From: Oscillospiraceae bacterium
GTDB taxonomy: Bacteria; Bacillota; Clostridia; Oscillospirales; Ruminococcaceae
DNA length: 64,000 bases
Direction: 5' to 3'
Assembly (NCBI GenBank): GCA_018434245.1
Contig: JAHDPQ010000083.1
Location: 17,698-81,697 of the forward strand
Part shown: piece by piece, positions 47,742 through 56,270 of the stretch
Numbering within the stretch: position 1 is the first letter of the stretch
Layout: every line of letters starts with the position of its first letter
Notes under the pieces: generated by a model
Told to the model about the DNA's origin: nothing
Database searches by the model: none
The model's input: only the letters and a program-made list of their open reading frames with translations
Translations under genes and position numbers: made by a program

Positions 47742-50129
47742 CTAGAAGATGCCATTGTGGGGGAAAGAATCCCCAGCTTCTAAGGTGTAGATCCCTTCGT
47801 CCTGATAGCGGCTGGACTTTTCTTCCAGATAGCGGGCGGCTTGCGAGCGGACCGAATCGGGAAGGTCCTCCAGCCGGATGAACGCCATGGCCATTTCTCC
47901 GCCGCGCTGATCAAAATACTGCATGGCCATAATTTGGGAGGAGAGCCTTTGGTCGAGGAACATCATGGGGATACCCCGGTCTGCCAGCAGCCGGATTTCG
48001 GCAGGATCGGTCACCGAGAAGACCTGAAAATCGCCGTTTTCCTCTTTCTTCATCTGCCAGTAGTAGTTTTGGGGGCCTTCGGGCATCATCCGACGCACCC
48101 GGTTGGCGTTGTAGAACTGGTAGGTGTCATAAAGGTCGGTGATTCGCACCTCGTAGACTTCCTCCAGATCGGGAATCAGGAGACTGTCCATCCCAAGCTC
48201 CCTGAGCAGAATCAAAGTATCGGTGTAGCTTTCGGTAATGGGAACCCAGTGCTGGGCAACAATACTGCTGCTGCCGGAAGGATCGCTGTGGTCATAGCCG
48301 TACTCCTTGGCATACGCTTCCTCCATAACGGCGGCGGGATAATCGTCAAAGCCGTCTTCCTTGGCAAAATCCCGGTAGGTAAGGCGAATGTAACCCCTTG
48401 CCTTTTGACTGGGATTTAAAATCTCGTCCAGAGGCTGACGCAAGGTGTCGCTTTGCAGGGCGGCAATCATCCGGTTGAGCTGCTCGCCATTTAGCTTCAT
48501 GGGCTTTGGAGTGTCGCTGACCACCGAAGTAGCGTCGGCGGTGACGGACAGCTGAACACCGGGGAGTTGGGCATATTCATCCATAAAGAAGAGAGGGTTG
48601 TTTTTGACGATAAACTCCGGTTTATCCTCCAGCTGGGCCAGCAGGGCGTAGGACTGGGAGTCCACGCTGGAATAGTAGCGGCTGAGAGTACCGCCGTTAC
48701 CAAGCTGATACTGAACCCTCAGGTACCCGCCGCTGTAGGTGGTGGTGTAGTCCTCATCGCTGCGTTGCTGGTGGTGCTCCAGCAGGGAAAGATGGGCGCT
48801 GCGCAGAATTTCGATGCATTGGGGGTCGTCCAGCCGGGTGGTGGAGCTAGAGCGCCAGTCCTTTTGAGGTACGAGATCCTGCAGGCTGACGTCGTCCCAG
48901 TACTGCCCCCGGTAGGTCACAGTGGCCGAAACTATGTTGGAGGTGACGGGAACCCGGCTTTCAAATCCAAACACATCCAGAGAAAGCCCCAGATACAGCA
49001 GGCAGTAAACACCACCTGCCAGGGCCAGCCAACGGATGTTTTTCAGCATGGAGCGAATGCCCCGGGCGAAAATCAGCTCCACGATGAGGCCTACCAGAAC
49101 TCCGCCCAGCACAAGGGCCAGCATCCGCACTGCCATGGGGCGGTCGTGGAACAGCCCCAAAAAGAGAGCGGAGCCACAAAAGACGGAAAAACACTTGACT
49201 ACCATCTGAAAAATACCGAAGGGCTGGGTCTGCTCGGCAATCTCACTTTTGCGGCGGCGGTAGCAGAGCAGAGCCGCCACAAAGAGCAGGCACCCGATCA
49301 AAACCCAGGCAGCCACCAACATAGTGAGATAGGGATAATCGTAGACAGGATTCCGGGAGCCGTAATAAATGGAAGACGAAAAACGCTCAAAGAAAAAGAG
49401 GAAGGGGGAAAGGCGCAGCATATACTTTCCGTCAAACTCGGCGCCAAAGGTGGTGAGCTGCCAGATGGCCCCCCCGATGCCGTAGACGGCGGGGGGCAGA
49501 AACATTAGGGTGCCAGAGATGGCCAAACTGTCAAAGGTGGTGCCCACATTTACCGCTACAAATATGGTGAGGGCGTAGATGGCCCACACAAGGGCAATGG
49601 TGGTGAACAGATCCATGGTCACATACCGGAAGTACTCGGCGCTCACCCAGCCAAAGCGGCCGAACACCACCTGCTGTCCCGCCATGGTGAGCAAGTAGAT
49701 CAGCAGATAAGGCCCTAAAATAGCCAGCATGGTAGTTCCCGCATTGACCAGCAGAAGCTTTTCCCGGCGGACAGGCAGGGAGTGGTAGAGGTCGGTCATC
49801 TTTATGCTGTGGAGATAGCGGGCGGAAAACAAAGCTCCCGAAAAGCTGACCACCGCCAGAATGACTCCGATGATTCCGGGCTGGGCATCACTTAAATAGA
49901 TGCCGGTAAAGGTGCGGGTATAATAATACCGGATCGCTCCTTCCAGATCGGGGCCGCTGTAATTGTAAAGCAGATGGGAATGGTCCGGCGCATCTACCAG
50001 ATAAGGCACCACAATGCTGATAAACAGCAGAATGGTAGTGGCGATCATAAATGCACTTTGCTGAAGCAGCGCCGAGCGGAACATTCCAAGGCCCCGGCTT
50101 TTCTCAGAATATGATTTTGGAGTAGTCAT
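47742..50129 (-). CDS. ABC transporter permease with large extracytoplasmic C-terminal domain
   Basis: 795 residues from ATG 50129 (GGAGGCGG upstream), overlapping the ATPase gene by 26 bases. About nine membrane helices lie in the first 420 residues, with the landmark DLYHSLPVRREKLLLVNAGT typical of this permease type. A soluble region of some 370 residues follows (about 430-795), beginning LDVFGFESRVPVTSN. It is an unusual domain for a permease and may sense or bind something outside the cell. It acts with the ATPase and GntR genes of the same operon, like the Ytr-type systems that respond to cell-wall antibiotics. Confidence 0.8.
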   Translation of the reverse strand: MTTPKSYSEKSRGLGMFRSALLQQSAFMIATTILLFISIVVPYLVDAPDHSHLLYNYSGPDLEGAIRYYYTRTFTGIYLSDAQPGIIGVILAVVSFSGALFSARYLHSIKMTDLYHSLPVRREKLLLVNAGTTMLAILGPYLLIYLLTMAGQQVVFGRFGWVSAEYFRYVTMDLFTTIALVWAIYALTIFVAVNVGTTFDSLAISGTLMFLPPAVYGIGGAIWQLTTFGAEFDGKYMLRLSPFLFFFERFSSSIYYGSRNPVYDYPYLTMLVAAWVLIGCLLFVAALLCYRRRKSEIAEQTQPFGIFQMVVKCFSVFCGSALFLGLFHDRPMAVRMLALVLGGVLVGLIVELIFARGIRSMLKNIRWLALAGGVYCLLYLGLSLDVFGFESRVPVTSNIVSATVTYRGQYWDDVSLQDLVPQKDWRSSSTTRLDDPQCIEILRSAHLSLLEHHQQRSDEDYTTTYSGGYLRVQYQLGNGGTLSRYYSSVDSQSYALLAQLEDKPEFIVKNNPLFFMDEYAQLPGVQLSVTADATSVVSDTPKPMKLNGEQLNRMIAALQSDTLRQPLDEILNPSQKARGYIRLTYRDFAKEDGFDDYPAAVMEEAYAKEYGYDHSDPSGSSSIVAQHWVPITESYTDTLILLRELGMDSLLIPDLEEVYEVRITDLYDTYQFYNANRVRRMMPEGPQNYYWQMKKEENGDFQVFSVTDPAEIRLLADRGIPMMFLDQRLSSQIMAMQYFDQRGGEMAMAFIRLEDLPDSVRSQAARYLEEKSSRYQDEGIYTLEAGDSFPHNGIF

Positions 50130-51003
50130 ATCCCACCGCCTCCATTTCATGAATAAATACCTCTTCCAAAGTAAGGGGGACTGTTTCGACAAAGAGAGGC
50201 CCCATTCCCTGAATCACTGCCATAATGTCGTCGGGGTTGCCCCGCACGATGAGGTTGAGCACACTGCCGCTGGTCTCGTACTGCATGATGTCCAAAGCCT
50301 GCAAAGCCTCCTGCTTGGGGGGAGTGGTAAAAGCGGCCTGCACCTTGCAGAAGCCCAGCTTGACCTGATCAATCTCCCGAGCGAAGATCACCTTGCCTGC
50401 ATGGAGCAGTCCCATATGGTCGCACAAATCCTCCAGCTCCCGCAGGTTGTGGGAGGCGATGACCACTGTCATGCCGCCGTCGGCAATGAGGTCGGCCAGA
50501 ATTTTGCGCAGGCCGATGCGAATCACCGGGTCCAGCCCGTCAAAGGCTTCGTCCAGCAGCAGGATATCGGGGCGGCAGGACAGCGCCAGAATCAGGGCGG
50601 TCTGCCGCTTCATCCCTTTGGAAAAGGTGTTGATCCGCTTTTTGGGATCAATGGGGAAGCGGCTGCACATCTCCCGATAAGCCTCCCAGCTAAAGGAGCG
50701 GTACATCCCGGCGTAAAATCGGGCCATATCGTTCATGGAGCTTTGGGGCAAAAAATACAAATCATCGGAGACATGGACGATTCGCTCCTTGACGGAGGAG
50801 TTTTCAAAGGGAATCTCTCCCGCCACCCGAATCTCTCCTCCGTCGGGACGGTAGATGCCCGAAATCAGCCGCAGGAGTGTGGACTTTCCCGAGCCGTTGG
50901 TCCCCACCAGCCCGTAGATGGAGCCCCGGGGAATCTCGGCGGTAAAGCCGCTCAGGGCGGCAAAGCCATCAAAGGTTTTGGTCAGAGCCGTTGCAGTAAT
51001 CAT
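50104..51003 (-). CDS. ABC transporter ATP-binding protein, YtrB type
   Basis: 299 residues from ATG 51003, overlapping the GntR stop as ATGA. Walker A GLVGTNGSGKSTL, signature-like FSKGMKRQ (in place of LSGGQ, normal for this subfamily), Walker B ILLLDEAFDGLD and switch VVIASHNLREL. The C-terminal extension of about 80 residues is typical of YtrB/EcsA-like proteins. Partner of the permease downstream. Confidence 0.93.
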   Translation of the reverse strand: MITATALTKTFDGFAALSGFTAEIPRGSIYGLVGTNGSGKSTLLRLISGIYRPDGGEIRVAGEIPFENSSVKERIVHVSDDLYFLPQSSMNDMARFYAGMYRSFSWEAYREMCSRFPIDPKKRINTFSKGMKRQTALILALSCRPDILLLDEAFDGLDPVIRIGLRKILADLIADGGMTVVIASHNLRELEDLCDHMGLLHAGKVIFAREIDQVKLGFCKVQAAFTTPPKQEALQALDIMQYETSGSVLNLIVRGNPDDIMAVIQGMGPLFVETVPLTLEEVFIHEMEAVGYDYSKIIF

Positions 51004-51374
51004 AGTTGACTTTCCTCCTCGTAGACCTTGCGCACGGTATCCACCACCACTTGTTCCCGGATACCGCATTGCTTGGCCAGGGCAGTTGCCTGAGCGATTC
51101 GTTGCAGGTACTTCTGGTGTAGCTGTGCGTCTAAATCTAATTCCGAGCTGAGAAAGCTGCCTTTTCCCGTCACCGAGTAGATGATGCCTTCCCGCTCCAG
51201 CTCCTGATACGCCTTTTGCACCGTATTGGGGTTTATTCCAAGGTCCCGGGCAAAGTTGCGAACCGACGGCAGCTGGTCGTTGGGACGCAGTTGTCCTATG
51301 GCAGCCAGCTCGCATATTTTATGTTTAAGCTGTTCGTAAATAGGTGTTCTACTTTGCAAATCCAGCTTAATCAA
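51000..51374 (-). CDS. GntR-family regulator, YtrA type
   Basis: 124 residues: a winged helix (PIYEQLKHKICELAAIGQLR, QLPSVRNFARDLGINPNTVQ, KAYQELEREGIIYSVTGKGSF) plus a short C-terminal helical tail, the YtrA subgroup that lacks a ligand domain. Starts with TTG 51374, nine bases after AGGAGG. First gene of the operon and probable autorepressor. Confidence 0.93.
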   Translation of the reverse strand: MIKLDLQSRTPIYEQLKHKICELAAIGQLRPNDQLPSVRNFARDLGINPNTVQKAYQELEREGIIYSVTGKGSFLSSELDLDAQLHQKYLQRIAQATALAKQCGIREQVVVDTVRKVYEEESQL

Positions 51375-51423
51375 GCCCCTGCGCCTCCTTTCTCTGGAAA
51401 CAGGTGAACTGTATTATATAGAT

Positions 51424-51438
51424 TAGTACAATTAGTAC
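51424..51438. promoter_or_regulatory. candidate GntR operator
   Basis: TAGTACAATTAGTAC, two AGTAC half-sites next to a TATAAT-like -10 (minus strand, near 51415). It fits YtrA-type autorepression. Confidence 0.4.
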
Positions 51439-51439
51439 G

Positions 51440-52009
51440 GTATCATGTTTTTTTGCATCTGTCAAGAGTTCCCATGATAAAATTAGAAAAAAAGTAAAAT
51501 GAAAAGGATTGGGTCGGGTGCAAAGGGGATTTGGCTGCTTTTTCGCCTCTCTTTGACCAAAAGCCGTTCTTTTCCTTGGCGAACCTCCCTGTTTTGAGCG
51601 GCATAGGATAGGGTATGGTAGGCTGTGGACCTGCGCCAAAATCCATTGAGACAGGGCGGTGGTAGGCCACCTTTTGTGACCCTTTCAGCCGGTGCTGTGT
51701 GCCCAAGGTAGAACCGCTCTGCCGACGGAAAGCTCACGCTTGGGCTGTCGGGCAAAAGAATATCCTGCGCAGGGGCGCATCGGGGTGCTGCTTTTCGCAG
51801 TCCGGCGATGCCGCTGCCGGTCAAAGCCTTGGAAAGCGGCGCAAGGGTGGATATAATCGCATGCGGCCAGGCACCGTTCTGGCCGCATATCTTGCGTTTG
51901 GCCCTTTGCAGCGGTTGAGCGTTTGCCCATTTCTACCTGCCGGGTTTCCCTCATCCAGCCTGTGGCTGGATACCTACAGACTCTTATTATACAGCAAGGG
52001 TGATCTTTT
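51440..52009. other. 570-base non-coding region with strong hairpins
   Basis: No gene is credible on either strand. Notable structures are ATGCGGCCAG/CTGGCCGCAT (10 base pairs, about 51860-51890) and ATCCAGCC/GGCTGGAT near 51952-51971, ahead of the small gene at 52010. I could not match it to RNase P, tmRNA, SRP or 6S RNA. Confidence 0.4.
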
Positions 52010-52201
52010 ATGTCTCCGTGTGAGCTTAACGCCGTTCTGGCGGCCATCACCAATTATCTATACGTCAATCTGTCACCCAGAGATTTTAAAATCCTGAGTG
52101 TCTTTCTCTCCTTGCTCAGCAAGCAGATGTTCACTCTGGTTGCCATGAAGGAGATTTGCAGCCGGGATGACCGAATTCTGTTTGTGGAGGATTTGGATTG
52201 A
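52010..52201 (+). CDS. 63-residue protein, DUF6774-like
   Basis: Small helical protein: CELNAVLAAITNYLYVNL, SPRDFKILSVFLSLLSKQMF, TLVAMKEICS. The arrangement of an N-terminal Cys, two amphipathic helices and a late Cys resembles the short DUF6774 family common in Clostridia. AAGGGTGATC lies before the ATG at 52010 and a strong terminator follows. Function unknown. Confidence 0.6.
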   Translation: MSPCELNAVLAAITNYLYVNLSPRDFKILSVFLSLLSKQMFTLVAMKEICSRDDRILFVEDLD

Positions 52202-52225
52202 GTCCATCCTCCCAAATAAAGGATA

Positions 52226-52266
52226 AAAAGAGAGCAGGTGCTGTGATACGCCTGCTCTCTTTCTAT
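52226..52266. terminator. bidirectional terminator between the 63-residue gene and lexA
   Basis: AAAGAGAGCAGG and CCTGCTCTCTTT, perfect 12-base-pair stem. Confidence 0.85.
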
Positions 52267-52281
52267 ATCTGCCAATAGGCC

Positions 52282-52869
52282 TTAATCCAGATAGCGAATG
52301 ATCGAAATGACCCTGCCCAACAACTCTACTTCATCCAGAATCAGGGGGGGGAAGGCGTCGTTTTCCGCCTGTAGCCGGAAGTGGCCGTTCTCTTTGTAAT
52401 AGCGCTTGACAGTGGCTTCGTCCTCCACCATGGCCACTACGATCTGACCATTGTGAGCCGTGGTGCCCTTTTCCACCACCACAAGGTCCCCCGGCAGAAT
52501 GGCGGCATCCTTCATGCTTTCCCCCTGGACCCGCAGAGCGAACAGCTCCCGTCCCCGGGAAAGACTGCTGCTGACCGGCAGATAGCTTTCGATATTTTCC
52601 ACGGCCAGAATGGGGAGCCCCGCCGCTACCGTTCCCACCAAGGGCACCGAAACACTGCTACGGCCCGGCAGACGGATGGCCCGGTTGAGCCCCTCGGTGA
52701 GTAGAATTTGACCCTTGTCCGCCATCGCCTTGAGATCGCTGTGAACAGTGGAGGTGGATTTGATCGAAAGAGCCTGGCAAATTTCCCTTACACTGGGGGC
52801 AGACCCGGCCTCAATCCGCTCCACAATATAACGATAAATGCGCTCTCTGCGGTGTGTAACCTTGTCCAT
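52282..52869 (-). CDS. lexA: LexA, SOS-response repressor
   Basis: 195 residues from ATG 52869 (AGGAGGTACGGT upstream). Winged helix: RERIYRYIVERIEAGSAPSV, REICQALSIKSTSTVHSDLK. The self-cleavage site is Ala-Gly in VGTVAAGLP; the catalytic Ser is in QGESMKDAAI and the Lys in EDEATVKRYY. RecA-stimulated autocleavage would derepress SOS genes. No clear GAAC/GTTC-type box was found in its own promoter region (52870-52990). Confidence 0.95.
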   Translation of the reverse strand: MDKVTHRRERIYRYIVERIEAGSAPSVREICQALSIKSTSTVHSDLKAMADKGQILLTEGLNRAIRLPGRSSVSVPLVGTVAAGLPILAVENIESYLPVSSSLSRGRELFALRVQGESMKDAAILPGDLVVVEKGTTAHNGQIVVAMVEDEATVKRYYKENGHFRLQAENDAFPPLILDEVELLGRVISIIRYLD

Positions 52870-53007
52870 ACCGTACCTCCTGTCAGACTTGGGGTTTCCA
52901 GTTGCAATCTTCCTCAACTTTTTTGTTTCATAAAATATAGCAGAAAACGTTAAGCTTTATTTACAGTGCCTTAACAAACATTCTGGAGAATAGAGTATAA
53001 TAAAATT

Positions 53008-53120
53008 GTACCAAGAATCGAGCCGCAACGTGAATTGGTATTGCTCTACCCTCCTCAAAACACACCTCAAACTAATCGGTGCAAACCGCTGTGTACTCGG
53101 TACACAGCGGTTTGTGCTTT
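53008..53120 (+). ncRNA. candidate small RNA (orphan promoter and terminator)
   Basis: A TATAAT (52996-53001) with a poor -35 (TTAACA, 19 bases away) is followed about 80 bases later by a perfect 15-base-pair hairpin (53082-53114, CAAACCGCTGTGTAC arms, loop TCG) and TGCTTT. No reading frame of note lies between. Speculative. Confidence 0.3.
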
Positions 53121-53159
53121 CCGCTGTAAAAGAGGCTGGAGCCCAAAGAGCATTGTTTG

Positions 53160-53192
53160 CACAAAGAAGAGCCGGGCTGTTGCAGTCCGGCT
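53160..53192 (-). terminator. terminator of trpS
   Basis: AGCCGG (53187-53192 complement) and CCGGCT pair around CTG/CAG, followed on the minus strand by CTTCTTTG. Confidence 0.5.
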
Positions 53193-53193
53193 G

Positions 53194-54198
53194 TTATTTT
53201 GCCACCAGTCCCACTTTCTTATAAACCTTGGTCAAAATCCGGGAGGAGATGGCCAGAGCCCGCTCGGCTCCCTGACGGCAGCACTGGGTCAGATAGGCTT
53301 TATCCTCAATGAGGCGAGCGTATTCCTCCCGCACGGGGCGCAATCTGGCGTTGACCGCTTCGGCCACAGCCAGCTTAAAATCTCCGTATCCTGCCGATGC
53401 AAACTCCCTTTCCGCCTCGGCAATAGAAACCCCGCTGCATACGGAATAGATGGTCAGCAAGTTGTTGACGCCATCCTTGCCCTCCCGGTAAGCAACCTCG
53501 GCCTCTGAGTCGGTGACGGCGCTTTTAATCTTTTTTACTACCGTCTCGGGGGTATCCAGAATAGAGATAAAGGCCTTGGGGTTATCATCGGACTTGGACA
53601 TCTTTTTGGTGGGGTCCGCAAGGCTCATAATTTTACCCCCCTCTTTGGGGATGTAGGGTTCGGGCACCACAAAGGTGTCACCGTAGATGCCGTTAAAACG
53701 AGCGGCTACATTGCGGGTCAGCTCCAGATGCTGCTTCTGGTCCACCCCCACCGGAACCAGATCGGCGTTGTAGGCCAGAATATCCGCTGCCATCAAAGCG
53801 GGGTAGTTAAAGAGTCCGGCGTTGATGTTCTCCGGATGCCGCTGAGACTTATCCTTAAACTGAGTCATCCGGCTCAGCTCCCCAAAGGGGATGTAGCAGT
53901 CCAGCACCCAAGCCAGCTCGGTGTGAGTGTAGGCGTGACTTTGGAGAAAGAGCACGCTTTTTTCCGGGTCAATGCCACAGGCCAGCAGCAGAGCCAGAGA
54001 ATTGAGGGAATTGGCCCGCAGCTGTTTGGGGTCCTGCCGGACGGTGAGGGAGTGAAGGTCTACCACGCTGTAAACGCAACGGTACTCATCCTGCAGCTTA
54101 ACCCAGTTTTGCAGCGCCCCCAGATAATTGCCCAGAGTAAAGACTCCTGTAGGCTGTATTCCCGAAAAGATTACCTTTTTTTTGACTGTTTCAGCCAT
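53194..54198 (-). CDS. trpS: tryptophanyl-tRNA synthetase
   Basis: 334 residues from ATG 54198 (AGGAGGAAACC upstream). Class I synthetase: FSGIQPTGVFTLGNYLGALQ (the HIGH-like motif as TLGN), VVDLHSLTV, PVGVDQKQHLELTRNVAARF and the KMSKS loop as DPTKKMSKSD. Charges tRNA-Trp in the cytoplasm. No T-box is visible upstream. Confidence 0.97.
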   Translation of the reverse strand: MAETVKKKVIFSGIQPTGVFTLGNYLGALQNWVKLQDEYRCVYSVVDLHSLTVRQDPKQLRANSLNSLALLLACGIDPEKSVLFLQSHAYTHTELAWVLDCYIPFGELSRMTQFKDKSQRHPENINAGLFNYPALMAADILAYNADLVPVGVDQKQHLELTRNVAARFNGIYGDTFVVPEPYIPKEGGKIMSLADPTKKMSKSDDNPKAFISILDTPETVVKKIKSAVTDSEAEVAYREGKDGVNNLLTIYSVCSGVSIAEAEREFASAGYGDFKLAVAEAVNARLRPVREEYARLIEDKAYLTQCCRQGAERALAISSRILTKVYKKVGLVAK

Positions 54199-54307
54199 GG
54201 TTTCCTCCTGTAATCCCTGTCCTTGCAGGAAAGATGATATTGCCACAGTTTTCACTTCGCCGCAGCAATGATATGACAAAGTTAATAGCCCCTTGGGCTT
54301 GCTCTGC

Positions 54308-55486
54308 CTACAGTGCTTCGCCAATGATTTCCACCGCCTGCACAATCTGCTGGTCGGTGGGGGCGGCAAAGGTCATGCGGAAGGAGGGAGACATACCGCC
54401 CTCCTGAGGCAGAAAGGCGGAGCCTGGTACCACAGCCACCTTGTGATCCCGAATCAGCCTAAGGCAGAAGTCGCTGCAATCCTCCACCCCCGGCAGGGTG
54501 CACCAGACAAAGAGGCCGCCCTCCGGCCTTGTGTATTCCAGCTTGCCTGCGGGAATCTGATCCAAAGCGTCTAGCATGACACCGCATTTACGTTGGTAGA
54601 TTTTACCGATCTCCTCGATGTGCTCCGACAGGTTGTACTCGGTCAAAAAACGGTAGCAGAGCAGCTGGGACAACATGCCGGTGTGGACGTCGGCGCACTG
54701 TTTAGCCACCACAAACTTGCCAAACACCTCCTGAGGCAGAGCCATATATCCCACCCGGATACCCGCCGAGAGGATTTTGGAAAAGGTGCGGGCATAGATC
54801 ACCAAACCCTCGGTGTCCATGGATTTGATGGAGGGCAGGGGCCGGCCTGCAAAGCGCAGGTCTCCATAGGGGTCGTCTTCAAAAATAAGCACCCCGTACT
54901 TTTTAGCAAGCTCATAGCAGCCCTTGCGCTTTTCTAGAGACATGGTGATGCCGGAAGGGTTCTGGAAATTGGGGATCAGGTAGAGAAACCGCACCCGGGG
55001 CTGTTCCTGCAGGGCTTTTTCCAGCAGCTCCAAATCGATGCCGTCCTCCCGGACCGGAACCCCCACCAGATTGACGCCGTAGGAGCGGATGCAGTTGAGG
55101 TTGCCGATAAAGGAAGGGTCCTCGCACAAAACAGTGTCGCCCTCGTCACAAAGCACCTTGGCGGCAAGGTCCATACATTGCTGGGCCCCCGAAACGATGA
55201 GTAAATCGTCCCGGTCGGTAAAGCTGTGATGCTGTTCCTGCAGGTGCTTTTTAAGGGCCTCCCGCAGAGGGGGATGCCCCTCGCTAAACGAATAGAGCAG
55301 GGCGGAGTTTAAATCGTTATCCCTGATTTCATTCATAATCCGGGCGATGGCCTCTACGGGAAGGGCCTCTACCGATGGGCTTCCCGCAGAAAGAGAAATT
55401 ACCTGAGGGTCGGCGGCATATTTAAAAATCTCTCGAATGGCGGAGGGCTTCATATTCCTCATTTTGTTGGAGATGTAATAGTGCAT
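54308..55486 (-). CDS. PLP-dependent aminotransferase, class I/II (2-aminoadipate/MocR-like group)
   Basis: 392 residues from ATG 55486 (AAAGGTAGCC upstream). Fold-type I aminotransferase: VISLSAGSPSVEALPVEAIA, YSFSEGHPPLREALKKHL, SGAQQCMDLAAKVLCDEGD, PNFQNPSG, EDDPYGDLRF and the PLP-lysine stretch ARTFSKILSAGIRVGY. Nearest to LysN-type 2-aminoadipate or aromatic aminotransferases; there is no N-terminal GntR domain. Substrate cannot be fixed. Confidence 0.88.
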   Translation of the reverse strand: MHYYISNKMRNMKPSAIREIFKYAADPQVISLSAGSPSVEALPVEAIARIMNEIRDNDLNSALLYSFSEGHPPLREALKKHLQEQHHSFTDRDDLLIVSGAQQCMDLAAKVLCDEGDTVLCEDPSFIGNLNCIRSYGVNLVGVPVREDGIDLELLEKALQEQPRVRFLYLIPNFQNPSGITMSLEKRKGCYELAKKYGVLIFEDDPYGDLRFAGRPLPSIKSMDTEGLVIYARTFSKILSAGIRVGYMALPQEVFGKFVVAKQCADVHTGMLSQLLCYRFLTEYNLSEHIEEIGKIYQRKCGVMLDALDQIPAGKLEYTRPEGGLFVWCTLPGVEDCSDFCLRLIRDHKVAVVPGSAFLPQEGGMSPSFRMTFAAPTDQQIVQAVEIIGEAL

Positions 55487-55672
55487 ACAGGCTACCTTCT
55501 TTCTGTAACGGGACATTTCCTCCCCAAAGCTACTGGAGAAAAATCGCCAATAATTAGGGAATAGCGCGGACTTGTAACATTACAGTCAATCATACCATCA
55601 AACGACGGGTTTGGCAATAAAAAACAGAACAAATAGTCACAGGATCCCAAGGGGTTCCCGCCGCCGGCAAAG

Positions 55673-55727
55673 CGCCCCCGCACGAAAAACAGACCAGAAA
55701 AAACGGTCGGTTCTTTGCGCGGGGGCG
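55673..55727 (-). terminator. terminator of the NPRTG protein gene
   Basis: CGCCCCCGC and GCGGGGGCG arms enclose a second GACC/GGTC arm; a weak T-run follows on the minus strand. Confidence 0.5.
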
Positions 55728-55783
55728 ATGGTTTTCCAAAGCTGTATGGGTGCCGTTTTGACAAAGCGAGCGAGGGGGCGTGC

Positions 55784-56083
55784 TTACCGCTCTTTTCCGG
55801 TGAGCAGGGCAGTGCCTGCGGCGGCCAGACCCAGCACAATCACCGGCAGTACGGCGGGAATACCGGTTCTGGGGTTTTCGGTATTTGCCTGACCGGTGAC
55901 CCCGGAAACCTCTTCCCGGACGGCAGAAACTTCTGCCCGAGGGGAAACCTCATGGGAAACCTCCAGCAGGGATTCATCTCTTGCGATCGAACTTTGGTCG
56001 GCGGCAAAGGCGGTTACACCCAGACAAGCCAGCAGGGTAAGGGTAACGGCAACAGCCGCCAATTGTTTGATAAGGGTTACCAT
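55784..56083 (-). CDS. very small cell-wall-anchored protein with NPRTG sorting signal
   Basis: 99 residues from ATG 56083 (AAGGAG eight bases upstream). A signal peptide ends about VTAFAA (residue 28), then some 40 acidic, Ser/Glu/Val-rich residues. The C-terminal sorting signal is NPRTG (70-74), a hydrophobic helix (76-95) and a GKER tail. NP-type motifs are used by class B sortases, and the window's left end carries one. The mature surface part would be only about 45 residues, so it may be a peptide-like surface tag or pro-peptide. No other family recognised. Confidence 0.75.
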   Translation of the reverse strand: MVTLIKQLAAVAVTLTLLACLGVTAFAADQSSIARDESLLEVSHEVSPRAEVSAVREEVSGVTGQANTENPRTGIPAVLPVIVLGLAAAGTALLTGKER

Positions 56084-56207
56084 AACGAATGCTCCTTTCA
56101 GCGTTCTGCCTATAGTCTGCCATCTTCGGAAGCATTCTATACCGGAATATTTAAAAGACAAAGGGAAATTCTGGCGACATTCCGGCTGGGATTCGGCAAA
56201 AATCGCC

Positions 56208-56237
56208 TTGTTAGGCTTGGTGGGGGTATGTTATACT
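56208..56237 (+). promoter_or_regulatory. promoter of galM
   Basis: TTGTTA (56208-56213), 18 bases, TATACT (56232-56237). Confidence 0.65.
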
Positions 56238-56270
56238 ATTCATTAGAATACACGTGTAAGGGGATATGAT

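Noticed and set aside
52870-52990. SOS box for LexA autoregulation
   Set aside because: Only loose GTTT/GAAAAC-like sequences are present, without the expected spacing and symmetry.
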